Below, piece after piece: positions 11,542-20,860 of a DNA stretch of 64,000 nt; positions within the stretch are counted from its first letter, which is position 1; every line of letters begins with the position of its first letter. Under the pieces are notes generated by a model, which was not told the DNA's origin, made no database searches, and saw only the letters and a list, made by a program, of their open reading frames with translations. Made by a program: the position numbers and the translations under genes. The DNA lies in contig NZ_AP024563.1 of NCBI RefSeq assembly GCF_018409545.1, positions 1,938,755-2,002,754 of the forward strand. Reading direction: 5' to 3'. The DNA comes from Allochromatium tepidum. Lineage in GTDB: Bacteria; Pseudomonadota; Gammaproteobacteria; Chromatiales; Chromatiaceae.

Positions 11542-12075
11542 TCAGGCGGCGGCACCGGACTGAGGCGCCGCGCCGGTCGCCATCTGCTTGGCCAGAGCGC
11601 CGAGTTCGTTGTCGATCATGAGCAGCGATTGACCCTGATCGCCGAACAGCCGCACCCGCCCGATGATGTCGTCGACCGTGGCCTCCTCCTCGATCTGCTC
11701 GGTGATGAACCATTGCAGGAAGATGTGGGTGGCATGATCCTTCTCGGAGAGTGCCTGATCGACCAGCTCGTTGATGGTGGCCGTCACGGAGCGCTCGTGC
11801 TCCAGGGTGCGCTCGAACATGGGGAGCACGCCGCGCTCGACGCTCGCCGGTGCGGCCACGTCGCTGAAGGCGACCATTGCACCCTGGTCGATCAGATAGC
11901 GGTACATCTTGAGCGCATGCGTGTGCTCCTCGCCATGCTTGGCGAAGAACCAGGCGGCCACGCCCCGGAGGTTCATGGACTCGGCCTGGGCCGAGAGTCC
12001 GAGATAGAAATAGGCCGAATACAGCTCGCGGTTGATCTGGGCATTGAGGCGCTGGGCCATGGATTGGGAGATCAT
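11542..12075 (-). CDS. ftn: Ferritin-like iron storage protein
   Basis: A 177-aa ferritin. The helix 1 glutamate is in NRELYSAYFYLGL, the ferroxidase E..H pair in AKHGEEHTHALKMY, further acidic ligands in ERTLEHERSVTATI, and WFITEQIEEEATV carries the last di-iron ligands. It should oxidise and store iron in a 24-mer in the cytoplasm. There is no haem-ligating Met typical of bacterioferritin that I can pick out, so ferritin (FtnA class) is favoured. The start at 12075 has AGGAG ten bases upstream; the ATG at 12084 sits only one base after that site. The small Cys-rich ORF follows. Confidence 0.9.
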   Translation of the reverse strand: MISQSMAQRLNAQINRELYSAYFYLGLSAQAESMNLRGVAAWFFAKHGEEHTHALKMYRYLIDQGAMVAFSDVAAPASVERGVLPMFERTLEHERSVTATINELVDQALSEKDHATHIFLQWFITEQIEEEATVDDIIGRVRLFGDQGQSLLMIDNELGALAKQMATGAAPQSGAAA

Positions 12076-12084
12076 ACTGAACAT

Positions 12085-12425
12085 GCTCCTGAGTTGAAGG
12101 CTGAACGGCTGTCGCAATGGCGGATGCCGAACGTTTGGACGCATCCTACTGCATCCATGTGTGATCCGCCGCCTCCGAATACCAGCCGACGACAGACGAT
12201 CAGGTCGGCCTGTTTTTTGCGTTGATGCTTTTCGATGCCGCCGGCCCCTGTTTGGGACACACTACCAAAAAACACGCTTTTCGACCTCCGGATGGTCAGG
12301 GAGTCCAGGGTTTGGCGACCACTGGTCACGAAACCCGCCCGTTGGATCGCGGCCCCAGGACGAGTGCACGAAACACGACATCCGACCATCGACGAGGTTC
12401 GATTCGACCCAAGGACAAGACACTG
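12085..12425. other. Intergenic region between divergent ferritin and modD remnant
   Basis: This stretch contains no convincing gene. Around 12201-12222 a short hairpin (CAGG, 4-nt loop, CCTG) is followed by six T on the + strand, a weak terminator-like signal that may be the leftover end of a lost gene. It must also hold the ferritin promoter; I could not find a clear Fur box. Confidence 0.4.
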
Positions 12426-12956
12426 ATGTATTCGACAGACACGCCCGTGCTCAGCGACCACGAACTCCAGGCCCTGCTTGCCGAGGACGTCCCCTTCGGC
12501 GATCTCACCACCGAGGCGCTCGGCATCGCCGGGCGTGCCGGCCGTCTCAGGTTCGAGGCACGTGACCCCATGGTCGTCTGCGGGACCGAGGAAGCGGCGC
12601 GGCTGTTCGCGCTGTGCGGCGCCCGGAGCGAACTCCAGACGCCATCCGGACGCGAGGCCGAACCTGGAACTCCGCTGCTCACGGCGACTGGGTCGGCCGG
12701 CGCCCTGCATCGCGCCTGGAAGAGCGCGCAAACGCCGGTGGAATGGTGTTCGGGGATAGCCGGCAGCGCCGCCGCGATCCAAGCCGCCGCACGGCGCGGT
12801 CATCCCGACGCCATCGTCGCCGGCACGCGCAAGGCAGCGGGAGGCATCAACGCGCGCAATGCCGAGGACTATGCCCGCGCCGGTGCCCGTTTGCTGGTCA
12901 CGAGCGCCCCGCATCAGGCCCCGCCACGGGACGTACAGGTCCGTTTCACCGCCTGA
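12426..12956 (+). pseudogene. modD: modD-like phosphoribosyltransferase with large in-frame internal deletion
   Basis: The 176-aa product matches both ends of ModD, a molybdenum-cluster-associated relative of quinolinate phosphoribosyltransferase (normally about 280 aa). Residues 1-136 follow the family (AEDVPFGDLTTE, GALHRAWKSAQ, HPDAIVAGTRK). The sequence then jumps straight to the C-terminal AAGGINARNAEDYARAG and LLVTSAPHQAPP motifs. About 100 residues, including most of the beta-barrel and the substrate-binding site, are missing at around base 12834 without loss of frame. The product is probably inactive. No mod transport genes are nearby. The start ATG has AAGG 11 bases upstream. Confidence 0.75.
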
Positions 12957-12957
12957 G

Positions 12958-12980
12958 CCCCTCTCCCGGCGGGAGAGGGG
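12958..12980. repeat. Perfect 10-bp hairpin between convergent genes
   Basis: CCCCTCTCCC, a 3-nt loop (GGC) and GGGAGAGGGG form a perfect 10-bp stem, followed by TTGGGGTGAGGG. It has no T-run. It lies between the modD remnant and mrp and resembles the dispersed extragenic palindromes common in gammaproteobacteria; it may protect or terminate the converging transcripts. Confidence 0.55.
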
Positions 12981-12995
12981 TTGGGGTGAGGGTTC

Positions 12996-14087
12996 TCAGG
13001 TGTTCTGGATCACGATCCGCGGGAACTTGGAGGCATAGTCCTTGGCCTGGAGCGAGAGCTTGGCGGCGGTCTTGCGGGCGATCTCGCGATAGATCTGGGT
13101 GATGCGCGATTCAGGCTCGGCGGCGACCGTCGGCTTGCCGCTGTCGGTCTCCTCGCGGATTCGGATATCGAGCGGCAGTGCGCCCAGCAGATCGATGCCG
13201 TATTGATCCGACATACTCTGACCGCCGCCCTGGCCGAAGATGTATTCCTCGTGGCCGCACTTGGAGCAGATGTGGATGCTCATGTTCTCGACGATGCCGA
13301 GCACCGGCACCTCGACCTTCTGGAACATCTTCAGACCCTTGCGCGCGTCCAGTAGCGCGATGTCCTGCGGTGTGGTGACGATGATCGCGCCCGAGACCGG
13401 AACCTTCTGCGCCAGCGTCAACTGGGTGTCGCCCGTGCCCGGCGGCAGGTCGATGACCAGATAGTCGAGATCCGACCAGTTGGTGTCGTTGAGCAGTTGC
13501 TCCAGCGCCTGAGTGACCATGGGGCCACGCCAGATCATTGGGGTCTCTTCCTCGATCAGAAAACCGATCGACATGGTCTGGATGTCATGGCTGACCATGG
13601 GTTCGAGCGTGCGCCCGTCCTTCGACTCGGGCCGGCCGCTGATGCCGAGCATCCGCGGCTGTGAGGGGCCATAGATGTCGGCGTCGAGTAGCCCGACCTT
13701 GGCGCCCTCGGCCGCCAGCGCCAGGGCCAGATTGACGGCGGTGGTCGACTTGCCCACGCCGCCCTTGCCCGAGGCCACGGCGATGATGTTCTTGACGTTG
13801 TCGATGGGCTTCAAGGACTTCTGGACCGAGTGGGCCTTGACCTCCCAGCTCACATCGACCGCGACCGCACCGACGCCGTCCAGCTTGGAGACCCGCTCGG
13901 TGAGCGCCTCGGCGATGGTCTGCTGAATGCCCTTGGCCGGAAACCCGAGCACGACCTTGATCCGCACCTGATCGCCCTCGATCGCGATGTCCTTGATGGC
14001 ATGGGCGGCGACCAGATCGCGCCCGAGATGCGGCTCCTTGTAGTCTTTGATGGCGGTTTCGATGGCGTCTTTCGTGGGTTGGGACAT
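12996..14087 (-). CDS. apbC: Iron-sulfur cluster carrier ATPase Mrp/ApbC
   Basis: A 363-aa P-loop ATPase that carries and transfers Fe-S clusters in the cytosol. An N-terminal MIP18/DUF59-like domain (residues 1-90) precedes the Mrp domain with deviant Walker A GKGGVGKSTTAVN. The cluster-binding CxxC is in HICSKCGHEEYIFG. The length matches E. coli Mrp (about 369 aa). The start at 14087 has GGAG six bases upstream and was preferred to upstream ATGs at 14099 and 14126. It is divergent from metG, the same mrp/metG neighbourhood seen in E. coli. Confidence 0.93.
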   Translation of the reverse strand: MSQPTKDAIETAIKDYKEPHLGRDLVAAHAIKDIAIEGDQVRIKVVLGFPAKGIQQTIAEALTERVSKLDGVGAVAVDVSWEVKAHSVQKSLKPIDNVKNIIAVASGKGGVGKSTTAVNLALALAAEGAKVGLLDADIYGPSQPRMLGISGRPESKDGRTLEPMVSHDIQTMSIGFLIEEETPMIWRGPMVTQALEQLLNDTNWSDLDYLVIDLPPGTGDTQLTLAQKVPVSGAIIVTTPQDIALLDARKGLKMFQKVEVPVLGIVENMSIHICSKCGHEEYIFGQGGGQSMSDQYGIDLLGALPLDIRIREETDSGKPTVAAEPESRITQIYREIARKTAAKLSLQAKDYASKFPRIVIQNT

Positions 14088-14288
14088 GGGGTACTCCATT
14101 TGGATTGAGTCGGATGCCGGCTGCAAGTTTGGTATCAGCCGCCGCTAATTCAACGCGGATGAAACCGCAAAAGACGCCAAGGGTAAGGCATCGCGCAAGC
14201 TCAACGCCAGACACCGGGCTGCGCCGGACGCGAATCGTGAGATAATTCCATCCAGAGTTCAACACGTAGCAATCCATCCGAGCCACCC

Positions 14289-16343
14289 ATGAGCCAGCCC
14301 CGCGACATCCTCATCACCAGCGCCCTCCCCTATGCCAATGGCCCGATCCACATCGGTCATCTGGTCGAGTACATCCAAACCGACATCTGGGCGCGGTTCC
14401 AGAAGATGCGCGGTCACAACTGCTGGTACGTCTGCGCCGACGATGCCCACGGCACGCCGATCATGCTGCGCGCACGTCAGGAGGGCATCACGCCCGAGCA
14501 GCTCATCGCCCGCGTCGCCGAGGAGCATCAGGCCGACTTCGCCGCTTTCCGCATCGGCTTCGACAACTATCACTCGACCCATTCGCCCGAGAACCGGCAC
14601 TACGCCACGCTCATCTACGAGCGCAACCGCGACGCCGGACACATCGCCAAGCGCATGATCACCCAGGCCTATGACCCGGTCGAACAGATGTTCCTGCCCG
14701 ACCGCTTCATCAAGGGCGAGTGTCCCAAGTGCGGCGCGCCCGATCAGTACGGCGACAACTGCGAGGCGTGCGGGGCGAGCTATTCGCCGGCCGAGCTGAA
14801 GAATCCGCGCTCGGCGGTCTCGGGCGCTGTGCCCGAGCAACGCGAGTCGGATCATTACTTCTTCAAACTCGGCGACTTCGAGGCAATGCTCAAGGAGTGG
14901 ACGCGCGGCGGCAGTCTCCAGAAGGAGGTCGCCAACAAGCTCGACGAATGGTTCGAGGCCGGACTCCAGGAGTGGGACATCTCGCGCGACGCGCCCTATT
15001 TCGGCTTCGAGATCCCGGATCATCCGGGCAAGTTCTTCTATGTCTGGCTGGATGCGCCCATCGGCTACATGGCCAGCTTCCAGAACCTGTGCGACAAGAC
15101 GCCCGGACTGGACTTCGACCGCTTCTGGGGCCGGGACTCGACCGCCGAGCTGTATCACTTCATCGGCAAGGACATCATCTATTTCCATGCCCTGTTCTTC
15201 CCGGCCATGCTGCACGGGGCCGGTTTCCGCACGCCGAGCGCCATCTTCGCCCACGGCTTCCTCACCGTCGACGGGCAGAAGATGTCCAAGTCGCGCGGCA
15301 CCTTCATCAAGGCGCGCACCTACCTGGATCACTTGAATCCCGAATATCTGCGCTACTACTTCGCCGCCAAGCTGGGGTCGAGCGTCGACGACATCGACCT
15401 GAACCTGGAGGACTTCGCGGCACGGGTGAACGCCGATCTGGTCGGCAAGGTGGTCAACATCGCCAGCCGTTGCGCCGGGTTCATCGGCAAGCGGTTCGAC
15501 GGGCGGCTCTCGGGCGCGCCGGCCGAACCCGAACTCTTCGCCGAGTTCATCGCGGCGGGCGACTCGATCGCGGCGGCGTATGAAAAGCGCGAATTCAGCC
15601 GTGCCGTGCGCGAGATCATGGCCCTCGCCGACCGCGCCAATCAGTACATCGACGAGAAGGCGCCCTGGGTCGTCGCCAAGCAGGACGGACGCGAGGCCGA
15701 GTTGCAGGACATCTGTTCCATGGGCCTCAACCTGTTCCGGGTGCTGATCGGCTATCTGCGTCCCATCCTGCCCGGCACGGCGGTCGCGTCCGAGTCCTTC
15801 CTCCGGATCGACCCGCTCACCTGGGAGGTGCTGGCCACGCCCCTGCTCGATCACGTCATCGCGCCCTTCGAGCCGCTGATGACGCGCGTCGACCCGAAAC
15901 AGATCGAGGCCATGCTGGAGGCGTCCAAGGAAGACCTGAGCGCCACAGGCACGGCGTCGTCAGCCGCTACAGCGCCGGCCGCCGCCAATCCGCACCTCGA
16001 ACGCGACCCCATCGCCGCGCCGATCGACTACGACAGCTTCGCCAAGGTCGACCTGCGCGTGGCCCTGATCCGGGAGGCACGGCTGGTCGAGGGCGCCGAC
16101 AAGCTGCTGCAACTCAGGCTCGATCTCGGCGGCGAGACGCGCAACGTCTTCGCCGGTATCCGCTCGGCCTATGATCCCAAGGATCTGGAAGGCCGGATGA
16201 CGGTCATGGTCGCCAATCTGGCTCCGCGCAAGATGCGCTTCGGCGTCTCAGAGGGCATGGTGTTGGCGGCCGGTCCAGGCGGAACGGATCTCTTCATCCT
16301 CAGCCCGGATTCGGGCGCCGAACCGGGCATGAAGGTGAAGTAG
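14289..16343 (+). CDS. metG: Methionyl-tRNA synthetase
   Basis: A 684-aa class I aminoacyl-tRNA synthetase that charges tRNA-Met. The HIGH motif occurs as GPIHIGHL near the N-terminus. A zinc-binding insert with two CxxC pairs (CPKC and CEAC) follows, and KMSKS appears as GQKMSKSRG. After an anticodon-binding helical domain and an Ala/Ser/Thr-rich linker (about residues 550-570), the C-terminal tRNA-binding dimerisation domain begins at [16 protein letters not shown]. Full length compared with E. coli (677 aa). The start ATG follows 162 bp of intergenic DNA; no T-box or riboswitch is visible. Confidence 0.96.
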   Translation: MSQPRDILITSALPYANGPIHIGHLVEYIQTDIWARFQKMRGHNCWYVCADDAHGTPIMLRARQEGITPEQLIARVAEEHQADFAAFRIGFDNYHSTHSPENRHYATLIYERNRDAGHIAKRMITQAYDPVEQMFLPDRFIKGECPKCGAPDQYGDNCEACGASYSPAELKNPRSAVSGAVPEQRESDHYFFKLGDFEAMLKEWTRGGSLQKEVANKLDEWFEAGLQEWDISRDAPYFGFEIPDHPGKFFYVWLDAPIGYMASFQNLCDKTPGLDFDRFWGRDSTAELYHFIGKDIIYFHALFFPAMLHGAGFRTPSAIFAHGFLTVDGQKMSKSRGTFIKARTYLDHLNPEYLRYYFAAKLGSSVDDIDLNLEDFAARVNADLVGKVVNIASRCAGFIGKRFDGRLSGAPAEPELFAEFIAAGDSIAAAYEKREFSRAVREIMALADRANQYIDEKAPWVVAKQDGREAELQDICSMGLNLFRVLIGYLRPILPGTAVASESFLRIDPLTWEVLATPLLDHVIAPFEPLMTRVDPKQIEAMLEASKEDLSATGTASSAATAPAAANPHLERDPIAAPIDYDSFAKVDLRVALIREARLVEGADKLLQLRLDLGGETRNVFAGIRSAYDPKDLEGRMTVMVANLAPRKMRFGVSEGMVLAAGPGGTDLFILSPDSGAEPGMKVK

Positions 16344-16398
16344 AGGCGATGGGGAGCGACCCGAGCAACGGGGGCCTCAAAAATTCAAAAACGAGTGG

Positions 16399-16427
16399 TT
16401 GACAAGCCGATCAGAAATCGGTTTAAT
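16399..16427 (+). promoter_or_regulatory. Sigma-70 promoter for tRNA-Phe
   Basis: TTGACA (16399-16404), a 17-bp spacer, and TTTAAT (16422-16427) make a near-consensus sigma-70 promoter. The predicted start at about 16434 leaves a leader of about 40 nt before the mature tRNA at 16472. Confidence 0.75.
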
Positions 16428-16471
16428 GCGCAGCTCGACCGGCGGTGAACGCATTCCGGTCGAAACTCCAA

Positions 16472-16547
<76 letters not shown>

Positions 16548-16553
16548 AAATTC

Positions 16554-16582
16554 AAGGGGTTAGGTGACAAGCCTAACCCCTT
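16554..16582 (+). terminator. Rho-independent terminator of tRNA-Phe
   Basis: AAGGGGTTAGG and CCTAACCCCTT form a perfect 11-bp stem around a 7-nt loop; it starts 7 bases after the tRNA CCA. The trailing sequence is TCCATTTTC, a modest U-tract. Confidence 0.85.
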
Positions 16583-16584
16583 TC

Positions 16585-16961
16585 CATTTTCGGGGTACTC
16601 TGGGGGAACTTTTGGCGGAATTTCAGCCAGGGGAACCCGCCCCAAAGTGTTTCCTCGCTCGCCGGGGCGGTGGTCTGCCGCGGCATCCATTCCTGATCCA
16701 CATCATGAGCCGGAACAGTTCGTCCAGATCCATTTCCCCTATGACGCGGTACACCTGGAACTGAACCTCAAGGCCGTCGTGTAGCCGCCGGCCTGGTTCG
16801 TCCGCCCCCTGTTCAACCCGTCCTTTCCGAAGGCCCTGAGACGCGCCCTGGAGATGGTCCGTATAGCGTCATCTTCACCAAGGCCGCCAAACGCCAGTTC
16901 GACAAGCCGCCGCATCCGGCCAGGCCGCGTCTGGGTATCGTGCATCCGCTAGCGATCGATC
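16585..16961. other. No supported gene; probable decayed DNA at the island edge
   Basis: Both strands were read. Short open stretches occur (for example + strand ending LELNLKAVV at 16784, and a minus-strand stretch near 16745-16945), but none has a plausible start, ribosome-binding site and recognisable family together. The piece looks like mixed remnants next to tRNA-Phe. Confidence 0.4.
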
Positions 16962-17219
16962 TCATCGGGTCGCCGTCTCGAACTCTTGCACAGCGACTTG
17001 TACGAACCGGCTCGGTGACTTGCGGTGCTCGACGATGGCGCGATGATCGGCTTCGATCCGCTTCAAGCCGTCGATTTCGAAATACTGCTCGCCGCAATAG
17101 TCGCACTCGAGGCAGGGAACCTGCTCGACGAACAGCAGATCTCCATTCTGCTGATGGATGTAACGGGTCGTCTTGGGCGTCAGGTGTGTATTGCCGCAGA
17201 AGCTGCATTGCTCGGCCAT
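16962..17219 (-). CDS. YgiT-type zinc-finger protein (antitoxin-like)
   Basis: An 85-aa protein with two CxxC zinc-binding pairs: C5-x2-C8 in QCSFCGNTH and ECDYCGEQYFEIDG about 30 residues later. This is the YgiT/MqsA-N type zinc finger, commonly the antitoxin partner of a DUF4258 toxin. The helix-turn-helix half of full MqsA is absent. The expected toxin gene would lie just upstream, but the left end of the IS701-like element begins 18 bp before the start codon, and no toxin is found on the far side of that element, so this is an orphan. GAGG lies nine bases before the ATG. Confidence 0.8.
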   Translation of the reverse strand: MAEQCSFCGNTHLTPKTTRYIHQQNGDLLFVEQVPCLECDYCGEQYFEIDGLKRIEADHRAIVEHRKSPSRFVQVAVQEFETATR

Positions 17220-18073
17220 GTTCAGGCGCCTCGCTCATAGTACTACTTTGTCAGACTTGATTAAGCTATTGATTTTGCTATATTTTGCTGCACGTTCATT
17301 TTAACACGCCATGTACTCGATATGCTTGTCAAGCCCGCTGTTCCCCAAAAAGATCATGTGCTCAAACAATTACCCAGTAAACTGGCATTTCACATCGAAG
17401 AATATTACGATTGTTTTCAAACTGAAACATCAAATTGCCTTAATTTAGGCCAGAATTATATTCAGGGTCTTTTCAAGACAGAAGCGGGCAAACGCAACAT
17501 GGAACGCCTGAACGAAGAACTAAATCTCTCTGGAAACGGCTATCAGCGTATTCAGCATTTTATTACCAATTCAACATGGTCTGCTCAAGGACTTATTGAT
17601 GCCATTGCCCGTAAAACATCTGACCTATATGCCAGTCAAGACACATACAGACTCTGTGATGTTGGCTATATTATTGATGAATCAGCGCATCTCAAGAAAG
17701 GAAAACATTCAGTCGGTGTGGCGCGTCAGTATGCCGGATTGATCGGTAAGGTTGAAAACTGCCAAGTTGGCGTGTATGCCAGTTTGGTCTGGAACTCTCA
17801 TAGTACTTTGATCAATGAGCGGCTCTTTCTTCCAAAAGAGTGGACGACAAATCCAACACGCTGCAAAGAGGCCGGTATTCCAGAAGATCAGCGCCTGTTC
17901 AAAACGAAGCCGCAATTGGCGATCGAGATGATCAAAGCCGATCTCGAAGCCGGTGTGCAATTTAGTTGGGTCGGCGGTGATGGCTTGTACGGTCATGGGT
18001 TTGAGCTGGGCAACGCCTTAGATAACATGGGGTTAACGTTCTTACTGGACATTCACAGCAATCAAAACATTTA

Positions 18074-19108
18074 CCTGATTAGTTACGAACCTCAGCAGAC
18101 TCGTCTCTTCTAGTCTACACTCTCAGTAGATGCCACTCACCGGAGACAGCTGATGCCTCAGAACACGATTCAGTTTCAGAAAGGCTTGAGTTTGCCGGAG
18201 TTTCTCCAGAACTACGGAACCGAGGACCAGTGCAAACAGGCCCTTGAACAGTGGCGTTGGCCGCAAGGCTTCGTCTGCCCGAGCTGCGGACACGCGGGTG
18301 AGCCGGTGCGCTTGCGCACGCGGGCGCTGTTGCAGTGTCGCCACTGTCATCATCAAACCTCACTGATCGCCGGAACGATCTTTGAGGCGACCAAGTTGCC
18401 GCTGACGACCTGGTTTTCGGCGATGTTTCTGCTGACACAGCAGAAAAACGGGATCTCGGCCCTGGAGCTCAAACGGCATCTGGGCGTGTCCTATTTGACG
18501 GCGTGGCGGGTTAAGCACAAATTGTTGCAAGTCATGAAAGAGCGCGACGATCAAACGCCGCTCAGCGGCGTCATCGAGGTCGACGACGCCTACTGGGGCG
18601 GCGAGCACCACGGGGGCAAGCGCGGGCGCGGCTCACCGAACAAGGTTCCATTCATCGCCGCGCTCTCGTGCGACGAGGACAACCACCCCATCGGCCTGCG
18701 CTTGGGTAAAGTCGCCGGCTTCCGCAAAACCGAGGTCGAACGCTTCGCCAAGCGCCACTTTGACCCCAGCGCCCTCATCCGCACGGATGGATTGTCCTGC
18801 TTCAGCGCCATCGCCGCGGCCGGATTCGAGCACCAGCCGATCGTCACCGGCGGCGGCCACCCCAGCATGGAGATTCCTGAGTTCCAGTGGCTTAATACCG
18901 TGCTGGGCAACGTCAAAAACAGCCTGCAAGGCCCCTACCATCATCTCAGCGGCAAGCATCTGCCGCGCTACCTGGGCGAGTTCTGCTATCGCTTCAATCG
19001 CCGCTTCAACCTCGCCGCCATACTGCCGCGCTTGGGCAAAGCCGCGGTGCGTACACCCCCAATGCCGCATCGCCTCCTCAAACTAGCTGAGCTATGTTAA
19101 TAATCAGG
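18074..19108 (+). mobile_element. IS1595-family element, copy 1 (1035 bp)
   Basis: Imperfect terminal inverted repeats start CCTGATTA at 18074 and end TAATCAGG at 19108. The 8-bp target duplication AACATTTA occurs at 18066-18073 and 19109-19116, as usual for this family. It interrupts the IS701-like transposase in the same orientation as that gene. Confidence 0.93.
18153..19100 (+). CDS. IS1595-family transposase (copy 1)
   Basis: A 315-aa transposase with an N-terminal zinc ribbon (CPSCGHAGEP... CRHCHHQTS, residues about 48-72), a helix-turn-helix-like middle (LELKRHLGVSYLTAWRVKHKL) and the ISXO2-like DDE/N core beginning VIEVDDAYWGGEHHGGKRG. It appears intact. Compared with copy 2 it differs only near its C-terminus (GPYHHLSGKHLPRYLGEF, RFNLAAI). 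Confidence 0.93.
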   Translation: MPQNTIQFQKGLSLPEFLQNYGTEDQCKQALEQWRWPQGFVCPSCGHAGEPVRLRTRALLQCRHCHHQTSLIAGTIFEATKLPLTTWFSAMFLLTQQKNGISALELKRHLGVSYLTAWRVKHKLLQVMKERDDQTPLSGVIEVDDAYWGGEHHGGKRGRGSPNKVPFIAALSCDEDNHPIGLRLGKVAGFRKTEVERFAKRHFDPSALIRTDGLSCFSAIAAAGFEHQPIVTGGGHPSMEIPEFQWLNTVLGNVKNSLQGPYHHLSGKHLPRYLGEFCYRFNRRFNLAAILPRLGKAAVRTPPMPHRLLKLAELC

Positions 19109-19399
19109 AACATTTATCTCAGTGAGCCGGTTGTGAGCGTTCCGGAACCCACGTCCAAACGTGGAGCTAAACCCACACAGCGGCGCGCAGATACTGAACC
19201 GATGCGGGTGGATGTCTATGCCAAGGAGTTGGCCTCCTATACCTGGCCAACCGTCACGATTCGCGATGGAACGAAAGGACCACTCACCCTTTCGATTCAT
19301 ACCAGACGTGTTTGGATCTGGGATGGTGAATCGGAGCGCGCGACCGAACGAGTTTTGGTCATTACTCAGCGTCCCAACAGTTCAAAGCTTAAATATTCA

Positions 19400-20434
19400 C
19401 CTGATTAGTTACGAACCTCAGCAGACTCGTCTCTTCTAGTCTACACTCTCAGTAGATGCCACTCACCGGAGACAGCTGATGCCTCAGAACACGATTCAGT
19501 TTCAGAAAGGCTTGAGTTTGCCGGAGTTTCTCCAGAACTACGGAACCGAGGACCAGTGCAAACAGGCCCTTGAACAGTGGCGTTGGCCGCAAGGCTTCGT
19601 CTGCCCGAGCTGCGGACACGCGGGTGAGCCGGTGCGCTTGCGCACGCGGGCGCTGTTGCAGTGTCGCCACTGTCATCATCAAACCTCACTGATCGCCGGA
19701 ACGATCTTTGAGGCGACCAAGTTGCCGCTGACGACCTGGTTTTCGGCGATGTTTCTGCTGACACAGCAGAAAAACGGGATCTCGGCCCTGGAGCTCAAAC
19801 GGCATCTGGGCGTGTCCTATTTGACGGCGTGGCGGGTTAAGCACAAATTGTTGCAAGTCATGAAAGAGCGCGACGATCAAACGCCGCTCAGCGGCGTCAT
19901 CGAGGTCGACGACGCCTACTGGGGCGGCGAGCACCACGGGGGCAAGCGCGGGCGCGGCTCACCGAACAAGGTTCCATTCATCGCCGCGCTCTCGTGCGAC
20001 GAGGACAACCACCCCATCGGCCTGCGCTTGGGTAAAGTCGCCGGCTTCCGCAAAACCGAGGTCGAACGCTTCGCCAAGCGCCACTTTGACCCCAGCGCCC
20101 TCATCCGCACGGATGGATTGTCCTGCTTCAGCGCCATCGCCGCGGCCGGATTCGAGCACCAGCCGATCGTCACCGGCGGCGGCCACCCCAGCATGGAGAT
20201 TCCTGAGTTCCAGTGGCTCAATACCGTGCTGGGCAACGTCAAAAACAGCCTGCAAGGCTCCTACCATCATCTCAGCGGCAAGCATCTGCCGCGCCACCTC
20301 GCCGAGTTCTGCTATCGCTTCAATCGCCGCTTCGACCTCGCCGCCATGCTGCCGCGCTTGGGCAAAGCCGCGGTGCGTACACCCCCAATGCCGCATCGCC
20401 TCCTCAAACTAGCTGAGCTATGTTAATAATCAGG
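19400..20434 (+). mobile_element. IS1595-family element, copy 2 (1035 bp)
   Basis: Same ends as copy 1 (CCTGATTA at 19400, TAATCAGG ending at 20434) and same length, but a different 8-bp target duplication, AATATTCA, at 19392-19399 and 20435-20442. This shows an independent transposition event into the same host element, 291 bp downstream of copy 1 and in the same direction. Confidence 0.93.
19479..20426 (+). CDS. IS1595-family transposase (copy 2)
   Basis: A 315-aa transposase identical to copy 1 over roughly its first 255 residues. The substitutions cluster in the last 60 residues (GSYHHLSGKHLPRHLAEF, RFDLAAM). The zinc ribbon and DDE core are intact. Clustering of differences at one end suggests gene conversion or two donor copies rather than simple duplication. 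Confidence 0.93.
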   Translation: MPQNTIQFQKGLSLPEFLQNYGTEDQCKQALEQWRWPQGFVCPSCGHAGEPVRLRTRALLQCRHCHHQTSLIAGTIFEATKLPLTTWFSAMFLLTQQKNGISALELKRHLGVSYLTAWRVKHKLLQVMKERDDQTPLSGVIEVDDAYWGGEHHGGKRGRGSPNKVPFIAALSCDEDNHPIGLRLGKVAGFRKTEVERFAKRHFDPSALIRTDGLSCFSAIAAAGFEHQPIVTGGGHPSMEIPEFQWLNTVLGNVKNSLQGSYHHLSGKHLPRHLAEFCYRFNRRFDLAAMLPRLGKAAVRTPPMPHRLLKLAELC

Positions 20435-20860
20435 AATATTCATTGAGCAATGTCGATTATACCAAAACACCTTTAGAACGATTAGCTTACATGCAGGCTC
20501 AGCGGTATTGGGTCGAGCGTGCGTTTCAGGAAGCCAAAAGTGAACTGGGCATGTCGGATTATCAAGTTAGAAAATGGGATGCGTGGCATCGTCACATGGC
20601 GCTTGTGATGCTGGCACTCGCGTTTCTTGTTAAAGAGCGTATTCTGTACAAGCAAGATTATCCATTACTAAGCTCCCGCGACATTCGGCTCATGATTATT
20701 GCCATGCTGCTCAATGAGCCCGCCGCTGTCGATCAGCGTATTCAACAGCTAGAGGCTCGACATAAACAGCGACGCCGTGACATTGAGCGATATGATAAAA
20801 CCGAAGCTACCAAATGATTTTGGAGCCAGAAATTAAAGTGACAAAGTAGTACTAAAAATC

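Larger units (their letters stand above)
17322..20817 (+). pseudogene. IS701-like DDE transposase, split into three pieces
   Basis: Three segments (17322-18073, 19117-19399 and 20443-20817) join in frame once the two IS1595 copies and the duplicated 8-mers are removed. This gives 1410 nt, 469 aa plus stop, with no other lesion. Piece 1 holds the first acidic motif region (VGYIIDESAHLKKGKHSVGV) and a WVGGDGLYGHG motif. Piece 2 continues from YLSEPVVSV. Piece 3 has RYWVERAFQEAKSELGMSDY, the E-containing end of the catalytic core. The transposase was therefore probably functional before the insertions; it is now disrupted. Confidence 0.85.
17238..20854 (+). mobile_element. IS701-like insertion sequence interrupted by two IS1595 copies
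   Basis: The outer element is bounded by 16-bp perfect inverted repeats, TAGTACTACTTTGTCA at 17238-17253 and its complement at 20839-20854. Removing both inner elements and one copy of each target duplication leaves about 1531 bp with one continuous transposase frame. The element is visibly more AT-rich than the chromosome. The immediate flanks (CGCTCA and AAAATC) do not form an obvious target-site duplication, so the insertion may be old or the flanks rearranged. Confidence 0.85.

Noticed and set aside
12201-12222. Intrinsic terminator (CAGG/CCTG plus T6)
   Set aside because: The stem is only four base pairs and no + strand gene precedes it; kept as a remark rather than a feature.
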